The notes under the pieces were generated by a model, which worked only from the letters and a program-made list of their open reading frames with translations, was not told where the DNA came from and made no database searches. A stretch of 64,000 nucleotides of DNA. Origin: Paraoerskovia marina DSM 21750. Lineage in GTDB: Bacteria > Actinomycetota > Actinomycetes > Actinomycetales > Cellulomonadaceae. The stretch spans positions 1,116,001 through 1,180,000 of the forward strand of contig NZ_JNIY01000003.1 of NCBI RefSeq assembly GCF_000701465.1, read 5' to 3'. This document shows, piece by piece, positions 27,499 through 37,931 of this stretch (within the stretch, counting starts at the first letter, position 1; the number at the start of each line of letters is the position of its first letter). The translations under genes and the position numbers were made by a program.

Positions 27499-28679
27499 TG
27501 GGGACACGATTCACCGATCACCTGGCCGGAGAGCTGGCGGAGATCGAGAAGGCCGGGCTGACGAAGCACGAGCGCGGGATCACCGGGCCTCAGGGCGCGC
27601 GGATCACGACGGGCGGCAACGAGGTCCTGAACTTCTGCGCCAACAACTACCTCGGTCTGGCCGACGACCCCCGGCTCGTCGACGCGGCGCACCGCGCGCT
27701 GGACGAGTGGGGCTACGGTCTCGCGAGCGTGCGGTTCATCTGCGGCACCCAGGACCAGCACACGGCCCTCGAGGAGGCGCTGTCCTCCTATCTCGGGACG
27801 GAGGCGACGATCCTCTTCTCCTCCTGCTACGACGCGAACGGCGGTGTCTTCGAGACGCTCTTCACCGCCGACGACGCGATCATCTCGGACGAGCTCAACC
27901 ACGCGTCGATCATCGACGGGATCCGGCTGTCGAAGGCGCGGCGACTCCGGTACGCGAACCGCGACGTCGCCGATCTCGAGGCGAGGCTCGTGGAGGCGCA
28001 GGACGCGAGGTTCCGGGTGATCGTCACCGACGGCGTCTTCTCGATGGACGGCTACGTGGCACCGCTGCGAGAGATCTGTGACCTGGCCGACCGGTACGAC
28101 GCCCTCGTGCTCGTCGACGACTCCCACGCGGTGGGGGTGCTCGGCGACCGAGGCAGCGGGACGCCCGAGGCCTGCGGCGTCGCGGATCGCGTCGACATCG
28201 TCACGGGGACGTTCGGCAAGGCGCTCGGCGGGGCGTCCGGGGGGTATGTCGCGGCGAGCCGTGCCGTGGTCGACCTCCTGCGCCAGCGCGCGCGCCCGTA
28301 CCTGTTCTCCAACGCCCTCGCCCCGACGATCGTCGCGGGCACGCTCGAGGCGCTGCGGCTGGTCGAGGGCTCGGGTGAGCTGCGGGCGACGCTGCGTGAG
28401 AACGCGGCTCACTTCCGTCGACGGATGACGGAGGAGGGATTCGACCTGCTGCCGGGCGACCACCCCATCGTCCCGGTGATGTTCGGGGACGCGGCCGCCA
28501 CCGCCCGGGTCGCCGACGCGATGCACCGCCGCGGCGTCTACGTCACCGCGTTCAGCTTTCCGGTCGTGCCCCGCGGTCGCGCGAGGATCCGCGTCCAGCT
28601 GTCGGCGGCGCACACGTCCGACCAGATCGAGGCGTGTGTCGAGGCGTTCGTGGCGGCGCGCGACGAGGTCCTCGGGTAG
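27498..28679 (+). CDS. kbl: Glycine C-acetyltransferase (2-amino-3-ketobutyrate CoA ligase)
   Basis: A 393-residue PLP-dependent alpha-oxoamine synthase that splits 2-amino-3-ketobutyrate with CoA into glycine and acetyl-CoA. Family blocks: [73 protein letters not shown] and the PLP-lysine region [14 protein letters not shown]. It is coupled to tdh. The downstream gap carries a separate promoter for proS. Confidence 0.96.
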   Translation: MGTRFTDHLAGELAEIEKAGLTKHERGITGPQGARITTGGNEVLNFCANNYLGLADDPRLVDAAHRALDEWGYGLASVRFICGTQDQHTALEEALSSYLGTEATILFSSCYDANGGVFETLFTADDAIISDELNHASIIDGIRLSKARRLRYANRDVADLEARLVEAQDARFRVIVTDGVFSMDGYVAPLREICDLADRYDALVLVDDSHAVGVLGDRGSGTPEACGVADRVDIVTGTFGKALGGASGGYVAASRAVVDLLRQRARPYLFSNALAPTIVAGTLEALRLVEGSGELRATLRENAAHFRRRMTEEGFDLLPGDHPIVPVMFGDAAATARVADAMHRRGVYVTAFSFPVVPRGRARIRVQLSAAHTSDQIEACVEAFVAARDEVLG

Positions 28680-28751
28680 CGCGTCGGCAACCGCCGTGGC
28701 GGGCGGTGCGGTGCGTCGCAGATCACGACGACCGCACCCCCGGTCGCGGCA

Positions 28752-28786
28752 TCGAACGGGGCCTGCGCGCAGGTACGCTTGCGACA
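28752..28786 (+). promoter_or_regulatory. Promoter of proS, placed for a leaderless mRNA
   Basis: TCGAAC (28752-28757) and TACGCT (28774-28779) are 16 bases apart, and the -10 ends six bases before the ATG at 28786. No ribosome binding site precedes that ATG. Confidence 0.5.
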
Positions 28787-30624
28787 TGTCATCTGCTCGT
28801 CCGGTCGCAGCCACGCTGCCCCAGCCCTTGCGCATGTCCACGCTCTTCGTCCGCACGCTGCGCGAAGATCCGGCCGACGCGGAAGTGGCGAGTCATCGTC
28901 TCCTGATGCGCGCGGGCTACGTGCGTCGCGCAGCCCCGGGGATCTACACCTGGCTGCCGCTCGGGCTGCGCGTTCTGGCGAAGGTCGAGGCCGTCGTTCG
29001 GGAGGAGATGGTCGCGGCGGGGGCGCAGGAGGTGCACTTCCCGGCGCTCCTGCCCCGTGACCCCTACGAGGCGACCGGCCGGTGGGCGGAGTACGGGTCG
29101 AACCTCTTCCGCCTGGCCGACCGCCGGGGTGGGGACTACCTGCTCGCGCCCACCCACGAGGAGATGTTCACCCTCCTCGTCAAGGACCTGTACTCCTCGT
29201 ACAAGGACCTGCCGGTCACGCTGTTCCAGATCCAGACCAAGTACCGCGACGAGGCGCGCCCGCGCGCCGGGCTGATCCGCGGCCGCGAGTTCGTCATGAA
29301 GGACGCGTACTCGTTCAACGTCGACGACGAGGGTCTGGACACGTCGTACCAGCTGCAGCGGGACGCCTACCAGCGCATCTTCGAGCGGCTCGGGCTCGAC
29401 TACGTCATTGTCGCGGCGACGTCGGGCGCGATGGGCGGCTCGCGCAGCGAGGAGTTCCTGACCCCCACGCCGATCGGCGAGGACACCTTCGTCCGGTCGC
29501 CCGGCGGCTACACGGCGAACGTCGAGGCCGTGGTGACCCCGGCGCCCGAGCCGGTGCCGTACGACGACGCCCCGGCGGCTCACGTCGAGTACACGCCGGA
29601 GACGCCGACCATCGCGCGCCTCGTGCAGGTCGCGAACGAGATGCACCCGCGCCCGGACCGGCCGTGGGAGGCCGCCGACACACTGAAGAACGTCGTCCTG
29701 GCCCTGACCCACCCGGACGGTGAGCGCGAGCTCGTCGTCGTGGGCCTGCCGGGAGACCGGGACGTCGACCTCAAGCGTGTCGCGGCAGTCTTCGAGCCGG
29801 CCGAGGTCGAACCGGCCACCGAGGAGGACCTTGCCGCCCGTCCGCTGCTCGTCAAGGGATACATCGGCCCCCAGGTGCTCGGACCCAACGTCCGGCCCGC
29901 CGGTGTCGAGGTGGGCTCGCCCGAGGACACCGCGATCCGCTACCTCGTCGACCCCCGTGTGGTCGAGGGGACCCGGTGGATCACGGGAGCCAACTCGTCC
30001 GGCCAGCACGTCTTCGACCTGACCGTCGGACGCGACTTCGCCGTCGACGGGACGATCGAGGCCGCCGAGGTGCGTGCCGGCGACCCGGCGCCCGACGGCT
30101 CGGGGCCTCTGGAGCTTGCACGGGGCATCGAGATCGGACACATCTTCCAGCTTGGGCGCAAGTACGCGCGTGCGCTCGGACTGCAGGTCCTCGACGTCAA
30201 CGGCAAGCAGGTCACCGTGACGATGGGCTCGTACGGGATCGGTGTCTCGCGGGTCATGGCAGCCCTCGCCGAGGCGAACCACGACGACGTCGGCCTGGCA
30301 TGGCCGGCACAGGTCGCCCCCGCGCATGTCCACGTGGTCGCGACCGGCAAGGACGCGGCTGTCTTCGAGGAGGCCGAGCGGATCGTCGCCGGGCTCGCGG
30401 GCCAGGGCGTCGAGGTGCTCTACGACGACCGACCGAAGGTCTCGCCGGGTGTGAAGTTCAAGGACGCCGAGCTGCTCGGTGTCCCGCTCATCGTCGTCGT
30501 CGGCCGGGGGCTGGCCGAGGGGATCGTCGAGGTCCGTCCGCGCGCCGGGGGCGACCCCGAGAAGGTCGCGGTCGACGAGGTCGTCGAGCACGTCACCGGC
30601 CAGGTCGTCGAGCTGCTCGCCTAG
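28786..30624 (+). CDS. proS: Prolyl-tRNA synthetase, bacterial type
   Basis: A 612-residue class II synthetase with the editing insertion domain. Motif 1 region: [24 protein letters not shown]. Motif 2: [22 protein letters not shown]. The INS editing domain spans roughly 225-410. Motif 3: [18 protein letters not shown]. The anticodon-binding domain is at the C-terminus ([19 protein letters not shown]). The ATG at 28786 fits the leaderless promoter; ATG 28834 ([12 protein letters not shown]) is a plausible alternative that would shorten it by 16 residues. Confidence 0.97.
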   Translation: MSSARPVAATLPQPLRMSTLFVRTLREDPADAEVASHRLLMRAGYVRRAAPGIYTWLPLGLRVLAKVEAVVREEMVAAGAQEVHFPALLPRDPYEATGRWAEYGSNLFRLADRRGGDYLLAPTHEEMFTLLVKDLYSSYKDLPVTLFQIQTKYRDEARPRAGLIRGREFVMKDAYSFNVDDEGLDTSYQLQRDAYQRIFERLGLDYVIVAATSGAMGGSRSEEFLTPTPIGEDTFVRSPGGYTANVEAVVTPAPEPVPYDDAPAAHVEYTPETPTIARLVQVANEMHPRPDRPWEAADTLKNVVLALTHPDGERELVVVGLPGDRDVDLKRVAAVFEPAEVEPATEEDLAARPLLVKGYIGPQVLGPNVRPAGVEVGSPEDTAIRYLVDPRVVEGTRWITGANSSGQHVFDLTVGRDFAVDGTIEAAEVRAGDPAPDGSGPLELARGIEIGHIFQLGRKYARALGLQVLDVNGKQVTVTMGSYGIGVSRVMAALAEANHDDVGLAWPAQVAPAHVHVVATGKDAAVFEEAERIVAGLAGQGVEVLYDDRPKVSPGVKFKDAELLGVPLIVVVGRGLAEGIVEVRPRAGGDPEKVAVDEVVEHVTGQVVELLA

Positions 30625-30633
30625 GGCGAGACC

Positions 30634-30679
30634 ACGACGGGGCGGGTCCGACCACCGGTGGTCGGACCCGCCCCGTCGT
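30634..30679. terminator. Perfect 46-base palindrome: bidirectional terminator
   Basis: Both 23-base arms are exactly complementary, centred between 30656 and 30657 (ACCACC/GGTGGT). It lies between the convergent proS and lipoprotein genes, ten bases from each stop codon, and should stop transcription from both sides. Confidence 0.85.
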
Positions 30680-30689
30680 CGTCCCCCTC

Positions 30690-31679
30690 CTACTCCTGCT
30701 CGGGGAGCCCGGGGAACGCCGTCAGCGGTGCCCCCCACGAGACCGCGCTGCGGCTGCTGTCGGCCAGGAGGTCGACCAGCTCGGTCCGCCCGCTCGGGCC
30801 TGATGTGCCGACGAGACTGGCGTAGGACGCCGCGAGGTTGTTCTCGAGGAGCTGGCCCCGGGCGGCGACGCTCTCGGCCTCGGGCATCACGTACGCCGTG
30901 CTCCGAGGGTCCTGCGCCGTGGAGTCGATCTCGAGCAGCCGGGCCCAGTCGTCGGCACGGTCACGATGGATCGGGGCGCGGTCGGCGGAACGTTCCCGAC
31001 CGGCGTCCGCGGTTCGCGCCGCCTGCACCTCGTACACGTAGCCGGCGGCGTCCTCGGCCTCCACGAGCGTCGTGAGGTCGGCTGCAGAGACGCCGCTCGG
31101 GAGTGTCTCGGGAACGACGGCGGTCGTGGGGACGACGGTCTCGGGCAGCTCGGCGCCCGTGAGGTCGCCGAGCTGCTCTGCCGCGAGGATGTCGGACGTG
31201 GAGATCGAGGCGAGCAGTCGAGCGAGTGGTCCGTCGTTCGTGGTGTCCGCCGCGCCCCTGGCCCGCACGGAGGCGCCGGCGAGAGCCTCGACGACGTCCG
31301 TCACGCGTGCGGCCTCGTCGTCGGGGGAGGTGGTCGCCTCCGGTGTGACCGCCGCGTCGGCGAGACCGGACTCGTAGGTGCCGCCGAGCTGTTGGGCGTG
31401 GGCCTGGGCGAACGCGGCCGCCTGCAGCAGTGCGGCGCTCACGTCCGCGTCGTCGGTCCCCTCCGCGGCGCTGGTGGCGAGCCGTTCGACGTCCAGGGCG
31501 TCGGCGACGACCGTCGACCGCAGGATCTCGTGCGTGTCGGGGGACGGCTCGCTGGGAGGCGGCGTGTCGATCCGTACTCCGCAGGCCGCCAGGGCGACGA
31601 CGGCGGCGGCGCCGAGCACGGCGCGCACCAGTCGTCTGCGTCGGGTCGGCACCGTGGGGGAGAGGGGTTCGGCGTCCAT
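30690..31679 (-). CDS. Lipoprotein with ferritin-like DUF4439-type C-terminal domain
   Basis: A 329-residue minus-strand protein. The N-terminus has a twin-arginine-like basic run, a hydrophobic core and the lipobox LAAC with the modified cysteine near residue 33. A low-complexity, Ala/Asp/Thr-rich middle follows. Residues from about 205 (LTTLVEAEDAAGYVYEVQAAR...) form a helix pair typical of the ferritin-like DUF4439 domain. The carboxylate ligands of true ferritins are not clearly all present, so metal binding is uncertain. It is divergent from rimP and convergent with proS; the family often sits beside rimP in actinobacteria. Confidence 0.8.
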   Translation of the reverse strand: MDAEPLSPTVPTRRRRLVRAVLGAAAVVALAACGVRIDTPPPSEPSPDTHEILRSTVVADALDVERLATSAAEGTDDADVSAALLQAAAFAQAHAQQLGGTYESGLADAAVTPEATTSPDDEAARVTDVVEALAGASVRARGAADTTNDGPLARLLASISTSDILAAEQLGDLTGAELPETVVPTTAVVPETLPSGVSAADLTTLVEAEDAAGYVYEVQAARTADAGRERSADRAPIHRDRADDWARLLEIDSTAQDPRSTAYVMPEAESVAARGQLLENNLAASYASLVGTSGPSGRTELVDLLADSSRSAVSWGAPLTAFPGLPEQE

Positions 31680-31763
31680 CGATGCTGATCATGCCACGCA
31701 GGACGGTGGCGATGCTCACGGACCCACGGACCGGTTCCGTCCGCGACGTCGCTCTGGAGTAGA

Positions 31764-31769
31764 TAGGCT
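31764..31769 (+). promoter_or_regulatory. Putative -10 of the rimP-nusA-infB operon
   Basis: TAGGCT within AGATAGGCTGGG; a leader of roughly 60 bases would follow before the AGGAGC ribosome binding site. The -35 is not convincing. Confidence 0.4.
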
Positions 31770-31832
31770 GGGCCCACAACAGCACACCGGTCGGATCGAG
31801 CCCGGTGGGCGCGACCGACCAGGAGCATGTAG

Positions 31833-32336
31833 ATGGCCAGGCACACCGACGGCGAGGTTTACGACCTGCTAGCGCCGGTCGTCGTCGACGCAGGACTCTT
31901 CCTCGAAGAGGTGCGGACGAGCAGGGCGGGGAGCAAGTCTGTCGTGCGCGTGGTCGTCGACCTCCCGGAGGACGAGCTCGGGAGTCTCGACCTCGACGGC
32001 GTCGCCGACGTGTCGCGGGCGATCTCCGACGCGCTCGACGAGACCGACGTCCTCCCCGGGGCCTACACTCTCGAGGTCGGCACCCCGGGCACGTCCCGAC
32101 CGTTGACGACGCCGCGGCACTTCCGGCGCGCACGAGGCCGGCTGGTGCGCCTCGACCGTCGTGACGGTACGAGCACGACGACCCGCCTCGTCGACGTCGT
32201 CGACGACGTGCTGCACTGTGTGGCGGACGGCTCCGACGAGTCGACGCAGATTCCGCTCACCGACGTCGCCGTGGGGCACGTCGAGGTAGAGCTCAAGCGC
32301 GCGGCCGAGGCATTCGGCGCGGATGAGGAGGCCTGA
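31833..32336 (+). CDS. rimP: Ribosome maturation factor RimP
   Basis: A 167-residue 30S assembly factor. Recognisable parts: [50 protein letters not shown] and the family hallmark [25 protein letters not shown]. The C-terminal SH3-like domain follows. It heads the conserved rimP-nusA-ylxR-infB-rbfA cluster. The stop shares a base with the nusA start (TGATG). Confidence 0.96.
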   Translation: MARHTDGEVYDLLAPVVVDAGLFLEEVRTSRAGSKSVVRVVVDLPEDELGSLDLDGVADVSRAISDALDETDVLPGAYTLEVGTPGTSRPLTTPRHFRRARGRLVRLDRRDGTSTTTRLVDVVDDVLHCVADGSDESTQIPLTDVAVGHVEVELKRAAEAFGADEEA

Positions 32337-33382
32337 TGGACATCGACATGAGCACGCTCCGGATGCTCGAGCGTGAACGGGACATCAGCCTCGGCGTCCT
32401 GATCTCCGCGATCGAGTCGGCGCTGCTGTCCGCGTACCACCGCACGCCCGACGCCTACGCCGACGCTCGTGTGGAGCTGGACAGCTCCGGGCACGTCACG
32501 GTCTGGGCGCGGGAACGGGTCGAGCGCCCCGAGCCCGACGAGGACGGCGTCTACCCGCCGATGCCCGAGCCCGGGCCCGAGTTCGACGACACGCCCGCGA
32601 ACTTCGGCCGCATCGCCACGGCGACCGCGCGTCAGGTCATCATCCAGCGTCTGCGTGACGCCGAGGACGACCAGGTGCTCGGCCAGTTCCGAGACAAGGA
32701 GGGCGAGATCGTCGCGGGAATCATCCAGCAGGGCAACGACCCGCGGACGGTGCTCGTCGACGTCGGGGACACCGAGGCCGTGCTCCCGTCGCACGAGCAG
32801 GTCCCGACGGAGCGCTACGTCCACGGAGAACGTCTGCGCGCGCTGGTGATCAACGTCGCCCGGGGGCCGAAGGGCGCCCAGGTGATGCTGAGCCGCTCGC
32901 ACCCGGGGCTCGTGCGCAAGCTCTTCGAGCTCGAGGTGCCGGAGATCGCCGACGGCAGCGTCGAGATCGTCGCCGTCGCGCGCGAGGCGGGCCACCGCAC
33001 CAAGCTGGCCGTGCGCTCGACCGTGCAGGGGCTGAACGCCAAGGGTGCGTGCATCGGCCCGCTCGGCTCGCGCGTCCGTGCCGTGATGGCGGAGCTGCAC
33101 GGCGAGAAGATCGACATCGTCGACTTCAGCGACGACCCCGCGCGGTTCGTCGCCCAGGCACTGTCGCCTGCGCGGGTGACGTCTGTCACGGTGGTCGACG
33201 CGGCGGCCCGGGCTGCGCGTGTCGTCGTCCCGGACTACCAGCTCTCGCTCGCCATCGGCAAGGAGGGGCAGAACGCCCGTCTTGCGGCGAAGCTCACCGG
33301 GTGGCGCATCGACATCCAGTCGGACCAGGGTGGCCAGGATGCGGGTGCGGGCGACGACGTCGCGGTGCCCGACGGCCGCTGA
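32336..33382 (+). CDS. nusA: Transcription termination/antitermination factor NusA
   Basis: A 348-residue NusA, the short actinobacterial form without the C-terminal acidic repeats of E. coli. An N-terminal RNA-polymerase-binding domain (about 1-125) includes [26 protein letters not shown]. It is followed by an S1 domain ([19 protein letters not shown]) and two KH domains ([46 protein letters not shown]). The alternative start ATG 32348 would remove four residues. It is coupled to rimP. Confidence 0.97.
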   Translation: MDIDMSTLRMLERERDISLGVLISAIESALLSAYHRTPDAYADARVELDSSGHVTVWARERVERPEPDEDGVYPPMPEPGPEFDDTPANFGRIATATARQVIIQRLRDAEDDQVLGQFRDKEGEIVAGIIQQGNDPRTVLVDVGDTEAVLPSHEQVPTERYVHGERLRALVINVARGPKGAQVMLSRSHPGLVRKLFELEVPEIADGSVEIVAVAREAGHRTKLAVRSTVQGLNAKGACIGPLGSRVRAVMAELHGEKIDIVDFSDDPARFVAQALSPARVTSVTVVDAAARAARVVVPDYQLSLAIGKEGQNARLAAKLTGWRIDIQSDQGGQDAGAGDDVAVPDGR

Positions 33383-33405
33383 CTCCGCCGGGGCGAGGCG
33401 TTACC

Positions 33406-33723
33406 ATGGAGGAGAACGGGCGAAGTTCCCGCACGCCGTCGACGGCGCCACTGTCCCTCGGGCCTGTGCGCACGTGTGTCGGTTGCCGGGAGCGGACGTC
33501 CTGTTCTGCTCTTCTTCGTGTGGTCGCTCGCACGGGGTCGTCAGGAACCGCTGAGCTGGTTCCCGACGTGCGCCGGTCTCTTCCGGGCCGGGGTGCGTGG
33601 ATCCACGCGGATCTCGCATGCCTCGACCGTGCAGAGAAGCGGCGCTCGTTCGCCCGCGCACTGCGCGTCACGATCCCGGTCGACGTGAGCGGCCTGCGCG
33701 CACATCTGGAGCAGAACCTTTGA
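33406..33723 (+). CDS. ylxR: YlxR (DUF448) family RNA-binding protein
   Basis: A 105-residue protein with the YlxR signature RTCVGCRER followed by LLRVVAR, GRGAWIHADLACLDRA and FARALR. The position between nusA and infB is conserved in Gram-positive bacteria. In some species YlxR binds RNase P RNA or nucleoid DNA; its role here is inferred only from family. The ATG at 33406 is followed by about 20 unconserved residues, so a later GTG (VRTCVGC) could be the true start. Confidence 0.9.
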   Translation: MEENGRSSRTPSTAPLSLGPVRTCVGCRERTSCSALLRVVARTGSSGTAELVPDVRRSLPGRGAWIHADLACLDRAEKRRSFARALRVTIPVDVSGLRAHLEQNL

Positions 33724-33892
33724 GGTCGCCTCGGCGGCCAGTCGCGAACCGGGAAGGTGCCGGTCCGCACCGCACGACACGTCGACAAGGAAGCGGGTCA
33801 GAAGTTCATGGGCACCCGATGAGTACTCAGCGATGAGAACCCAGCACTAACGACGGTCCTCCCTGTCCGGGACGGGCCGAGACAGGAGAGTT

Positions 33893-36766
33893 GTGGCAAA
33901 GGTCCGCGTATACGAGCTCGCCAAGGAGCTCGGTGTGGAGAGCAAGGTCTTGCTCGCCGAGTTGAAGTCAGCAGGCGAGTACGTCCGCTCAGCGTCGTCG
34001 ACGCTCGAGCCCCCCATCGTCCGTTCCATGCGGGACAAGTTCCCCGCAGCGGACAAGACATCGACCCCGCCTGCGAAGGCGGCGGCACAGACCAAGAGCT
34101 CGGGCGCCCCCACGCCCGGGCCGAAGCCTGCGGCAAAGACCCCGGCCCCTGCGGCCGAGGTCCCCGAGGCGCCGGCGGCCCAGAAGCCCGCCCCGAAGAA
34201 GACTCCTGCCCCGGCCCCCGAACCCGCGGCGACGACGGCCGCTCCCGCGGCCGAGGTCCCCGAGGCACCGGCGGCCCAGAAGCCCGCGGCCGACGCGCCT
34301 GCACGGTCCGCCGCTCCCAAGCCCGGCGCTCCCAAGCCCCCGCGCTCGTCCTCGGGCGACGCACGCCCGGGCAACAACCCGTTCGCGTCCAGCCAGGGCA
34401 TGCCCCGGCCGGGTCAGCGCGGCGGCCGGTCCGGTTCGGGCGGTCAGCCGCCGCGTCCGGGCAACAACCCGTTCGCGTCCAGCCAGGGCATGCCCCGGCC
34501 TGGTCAGCGTCCGGAGCGCGCAGAGCGCACGGACCGCAGCGACGCCCCGGAGCGCTCCGGCGGACCGCGTCCTGGTGCGCCCCGTCCGGCGTCGCCTCGT
34601 CCGGGTGGCGGCTCACGCCCCAACCCGAACATGATGCCGGGCAAGTCGAGCATCGGGCGCCCCGGTGACCGGCCGGCAGCCGGTGGTCGTGGCGGTGCCG
34701 GCGGTGGCCGTGGTGGCGCCGGCGGTGGCCGTGGTGGCCCCGGTGGTGGCACGGGCGGTCCCGGTGGTTTCGCCGGTCGTCCGGGCGGCGGCGGCGGTTT
34801 CCGCGGTCGTGGTGGCGCCGGACGTGGTTCGACGCAGGGCGCGTTCGGTCGTGCCGGAGGGCGTCCCGTCCGTGGGCGCAAGTCGAAGCGCGCGAAGCGT
34901 CAAGAGTTCGAGCAGATGCAGGCCCCGTCAATCGGTGGCGTGCAGGTTCCCCGGGGCGACGGCGAGACGGTCGTGCGCCTGCGCCGCGGAGCGTCGCTGA
35001 GCGACTTCGCGGACAAGATCGACGCCAACCCGGCGAGCCTCGTCACCGTCCTCTTCCACCTCGGTGAGATGGCGACGGCGACGCAGTCGCTCGACGAGGA
35101 CACCTTCGAGACGCTGGGGGCCGAGCTCGGCTACCAGATCGAGATGGTGTCGGCCGAGGACGAGGACCGAGAGCTGCTCGGCGCCTTCGACATCGACCTC
35201 GACGCCGAGGAGGCGGACGAGGACGACGATCTCCTGATTCCTCGTCCTCCCGTCGTCACGGTCATGGGTCACGTCGACCACGGAAAGACTCGTCTTCTGG
35301 ACGCCATCCGGTCGACGGACGTCATCTCGGGCGAGGCCGGTGGCATCACCCAGCACATCGGTGCCTACCAGGTTCGTCACGAGCACGAGGGCGTCGACCG
35401 CGCCATCACCTTCATCGATACCCCGGGTCACGAGGCGTTCACCGCCATGCGTGCGCGTGGTGCGAAGGTCACGGACATCGCGATCCTCGTGGTCGCGGCG
35501 GACGACGGCGTGATGCCGCAGACGATCGAGGCGCTGAACCACGCCCAGGCGGCCGACGTGCCGATCGTGGTCGCGGTCAACAAGGTGGACAAGGAGGGCG
35601 CGAACCCCTCCAAGATCCGCCAGCAGCTCACCGAGTACAACCTCGTGGCCGAGGAGTACGGCGGCGACACGATGTTCGTCGACGTCTCCGCGAAGGAGAA
35701 CCGGGGGATCGACAGCGTGCTCGAGGCTGTCCTCCTCACGGCCGACGCCGCCCTGGACCTGCGTGCCAACCCCGAGAAGGACGCCCGCGGTGTCGCCATC
35801 GAGGCGAACCTCGACAAGGGGCGCGGTGCGGTCGCGACCGTGCTGGTGCAGTCCGGCACGCTCAACGTCGGCGACTCGATCGTCGCGGGCACGGCCTACG
35901 GCCGCGTGCGCGCCATGTTCGACGAGCACGGCGAGAGCGTCACGGCGGCGGGCCCGGCCCGCCCGGTCCTCGTCCTCGGTCTGACCTCGGTCCCCGGCGC
36001 CGGTGACACGTTCATCGTCGCTCCTGACGACCGGACGGCTCGCCAGATCGCCGAGAAGCGTGAAGCTGCTCAGCGTGCGGCGATGCTGGCGAAGCGTCGC
36101 AAGCGCATCAGCCTCGAGGACTTCCAGCAGCAGCTGGAGCAGGGCAAGGTCGAGACGCTCAACCTGGTCCTCAAGGGTGACGTCTCCGGTGCCGTCGAGG
36201 CGCTGGAGGACGCGCTGCTGCAGATCGACGTCGGCGACGACGTCGACCTGCGGGTCATCCACCGCGGGGTCGGTGACGTCACGCAGAACGACGTCAACCT
36301 CGCCACGGTGGACAACGCGATCATCCTGGCGTTCAACGTCAAGTCGGACGGCCGTGTCGAGGCACTCGCCGAGCGCGAGGGCGTCGACATCCGCTCGTAC
36401 TCGGTCATCTACCAGGCGATCGACGACGTCGAGGCAGCGCTCAAGGGCATGCTCAAGCCGGAGTACGAGGAGGCTCAGCTCGGCACCGCCGAGATCCGTG
36501 AGATCTTCCGCTCCTCGAAGGCCGGGAACATCGCGGGTTCGATCGTCCGATCCGGGACGATCACGCGTAACTCCAAGGCGCGGGTGCTGCGTGACGGGGC
36601 CGTCGTCGGCGACAACCTGACGATCGACTCCCTCAAGCGGTTCAAGGACGATGCGACCGAGGTCCGCGAGGGCTTCGAGTGCGGTATCGGCCTCGGCTCG
36701 TTCAACAACGTCCAGATCGGCGACACGATCGAGACGTTCGAGATGCGCGAGAAGCCTCGAAAGTGA
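33893..36766 (+). CDS. infB: Translation initiation factor IF-2
   Basis: A 957-residue IF-2 that positions initiator tRNA on the 30S subunit. The GTG start ([18 protein letters not shown]) follows ACAGGAGAG. The N-terminal 330 residues are Pro/Ala- then Gly/Arg-rich and include internally duplicated segments. The GTP-binding domain starts near residue 458 with GHVDHGKT, then [15 protein letters not shown] and NKVDK. Domains II-IV follow to the C-terminal fMet-tRNA-binding barrel. The 169-base gap to ylxR holds no gene. A U-run terminator lies downstream. Confidence 0.97.
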   Translation: MAKVRVYELAKELGVESKVLLAELKSAGEYVRSASSTLEPPIVRSMRDKFPAADKTSTPPAKAAAQTKSSGAPTPGPKPAAKTPAPAAEVPEAPAAQKPAPKKTPAPAPEPAATTAAPAAEVPEAPAAQKPAADAPARSAAPKPGAPKPPRSSSGDARPGNNPFASSQGMPRPGQRGGRSGSGGQPPRPGNNPFASSQGMPRPGQRPERAERTDRSDAPERSGGPRPGAPRPASPRPGGGSRPNPNMMPGKSSIGRPGDRPAAGGRGGAGGGRGGAGGGRGGPGGGTGGPGGFAGRPGGGGGFRGRGGAGRGSTQGAFGRAGGRPVRGRKSKRAKRQEFEQMQAPSIGGVQVPRGDGETVVRLRRGASLSDFADKIDANPASLVTVLFHLGEMATATQSLDEDTFETLGAELGYQIEMVSAEDEDRELLGAFDIDLDAEEADEDDDLLIPRPPVVTVMGHVDHGKTRLLDAIRSTDVISGEAGGITQHIGAYQVRHEHEGVDRAITFIDTPGHEAFTAMRARGAKVTDIAILVVAADDGVMPQTIEALNHAQAADVPIVVAVNKVDKEGANPSKIRQQLTEYNLVAEEYGGDTMFVDVSAKENRGIDSVLEAVLLTADAALDLRANPEKDARGVAIEANLDKGRGAVATVLVQSGTLNVGDSIVAGTAYGRVRAMFDEHGESVTAAGPARPVLVLGLTSVPGAGDTFIVAPDDRTARQIAEKREAAQRAAMLAKRRKRISLEDFQQQLEQGKVETLNLVLKGDVSGAVEALEDALLQIDVGDDVDLRVIHRGVGDVTQNDVNLATVDNAIILAFNVKSDGRVEALAEREGVDIRSYSVIYQAIDDVEAALKGMLKPEYEEAQLGTAEIREIFRSSKAGNIAGSIVRSGTITRNSKARVLRDGAVVGDNLTIDSLKRFKDDATEVREGFECGIGLGSFNNVQIGDTIETFEMREKPRK
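34151..34286 (+). repeat. infB: Two copies of a 40-base repeat in infB
   Basis: Segments 34151-34190 and 34247-34286, 96 bases apart, both encode [14 protein letters not shown] with one base difference in the shared core. In-frame duplication in the linker of IF-2. Confidence 0.7.
34367..34509 (+). repeat. infB: 53-base direct repeat in infB, copies 90 bases apart
   Basis: Copies 34367-34419 and 34457-34509 are identical for 44 bases, differ at one position and match for eight more. Both encode [18 protein letters not shown]. The 90-base spacing keeps the frame. Confidence 0.85.
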
Positions 36767-36777
36767 TGTGATCCAGG

Positions 36778-36813
36778 ACCCGCCGCCCCTCGTCCCGAGG
36801 GGCGGCGGGTTTT
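36778..36813 (+). terminator. Intrinsic terminator with T-run after infB
   Basis: ACCCGCCGCCCCTCG (36778-36792) pairs perfectly over 15 bases with 36796-36810 around TCC, and TTTT follows. It is the most canonical intrinsic terminator in the window and sits between infB and rbfA. Confidence 0.9.
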
Positions 36814-36859
36814 CGCCCGCCCGGCCCCGGTACGGCCCGGGCCTCAGAAAGGACCGAAC

Positions 36860-37318
36860 ATGGGCGACAGCCCGAGGTCGCGCAAGCTCGCCGACCGCAT
36901 CAAGGTGATCGTCGCTTCGATGATCGACAGCAGGATCAAGGACCCGCGACTCGGCTTCGTCACCATCACCGACGTCCGGGTCACCGGCGACCTGCAGAAC
37001 GCCAGCGTCTTCTACACGGTCTACGGGTCCGACGAGGAACGTGACGGAACGGCCGCGGCGCTCGAGAGCGCGAAGGGCATGATCCGGTCCGAGGTCGGCA
37101 AGCAGACCGGGATCCGGTTGACCCCGACGCTCGAGTTCCACCTCGACTCCGTGCCCGAGACCGCGGCTCATCTCGACGCGGCGATCGTCGAGGCGCACCG
37201 CCGGGACGCGGAGATCGAAGCTCTGCGGAAGACCGCGACCTACGCGGGGGAGCAGGACCCGTACCGTGAGCCCGGTGAGCGCGGCCCGCGGTCCGACGAC
37301 GAGGACACGACCGAGTAG
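36860..37318 (+). CDS. rbfA: Ribosome-binding factor A
   Basis: A 152-residue KH-fold 30S assembly factor. It has [46 protein letters not shown] (continuing family block) and [17 protein letters not shown]. The C-terminal 35 residues are acidic and poorly conserved. The ATG at 36860 follows CAGAAAGGACC. It is followed at once by a TetR regulator rather than the DHH phosphoesterase gene seen in many relatives. Confidence 0.96.
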   Translation: MGDSPRSRKLADRIKVIVASMIDSRIKDPRLGFVTITDVRVTGDLQNASVFYTVYGSDEERDGTAAALESAKGMIRSEVGKQTGIRLTPTLEFHLDSVPETAAHLDAAIVEAHRRDAEIEALRKTATYAGEQDPYREPGERGPRSDDEDTTE

Positions 37319-37334
37319 TCGTGTGCTCGGGACG

Positions 37335-37931
37335 ATGACGCCGACGACGGGCCCCGCCCCGCAGCGGATGACGCGGGTGGCGCGCCGCGCGCAGGTGCTG
37401 CGGGCGGCCCGCTCCGCGTTCGCGCGCGGGGGCTATGCCGGGACCAGCACGGAGCAGGTGGCGCGGGCGGCGGGGGTCTCCCAGCCGTACGTCGTGCGGA
37501 TGTTCGGCGGTAAGAGGGAGCTCTTTCGGGCGGTCTTCGACGACGTCTGCGACGAGGTGATCGCGACCTTCGAGAGCGTTCCGCTCGCTCCGGGCAGCGG
37601 GTCGGCGCTCGGCGACGCGTACCTCGGCCTGCTGGTGCACCGTGATCTGCCCCGTGTGCTGATGCACGGTCTGATCGCGGGTGACGACCCGGAGATCGGT
37701 GCCCGGGCCCGGGCTGTGATCGCCCGTGCCTTCGAGATCTCGCAACGGCACTGGGAGGGTTCCGCGGAGCGGGCGCAGGCCTTCGTCGCGGAGGGCCTGC
37801 TGATCAACGTGTTTCTCGCGGTGGACGCACCCGAGCACCGCGACGAGCCGGGAATGGCCGACCTGGTCGCCCGCGTCCTCGACAGCTCGATCCTCCTCAC
37901 CGACCCCCACCACCCCGAGGACCCCCGATGA
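37335..37931 (+). CDS. TetR-family regulator embedded between rbfA and truB
   Basis: A 198-residue TetR/AcrR-type repressor. The HTH lies near residues 15-60: RRAQVLRAARSAFARGGY, then TSTEQVARAAGVSQPYVVRMFGGKRELF. The C-terminal ligand-binding domain is divergent, so the effector is unknown. Starts at GTG 37323, ATG 37335 and ATG 37368 are all possible; none has a strong ribosome binding site. Its stop overlaps the truB start (ATGA), so it is coupled to a tRNA pseudouridine synthase gene, an unexpected partner for such a regulator. Confidence 0.85.
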   Translation: MTPTTGPAPQRMTRVARRAQVLRAARSAFARGGYAGTSTEQVARAAGVSQPYVVRMFGGKRELFRAVFDDVCDEVIATFESVPLAPGSGSALGDAYLGLLVHRDLPRVLMHGLIAGDDPEIGARARAVIARAFEISQRHWEGSAERAQAFVAEGLLINVFLAVDAPEHRDEPGMADLVARVLDSSILLTDPHHPEDPR

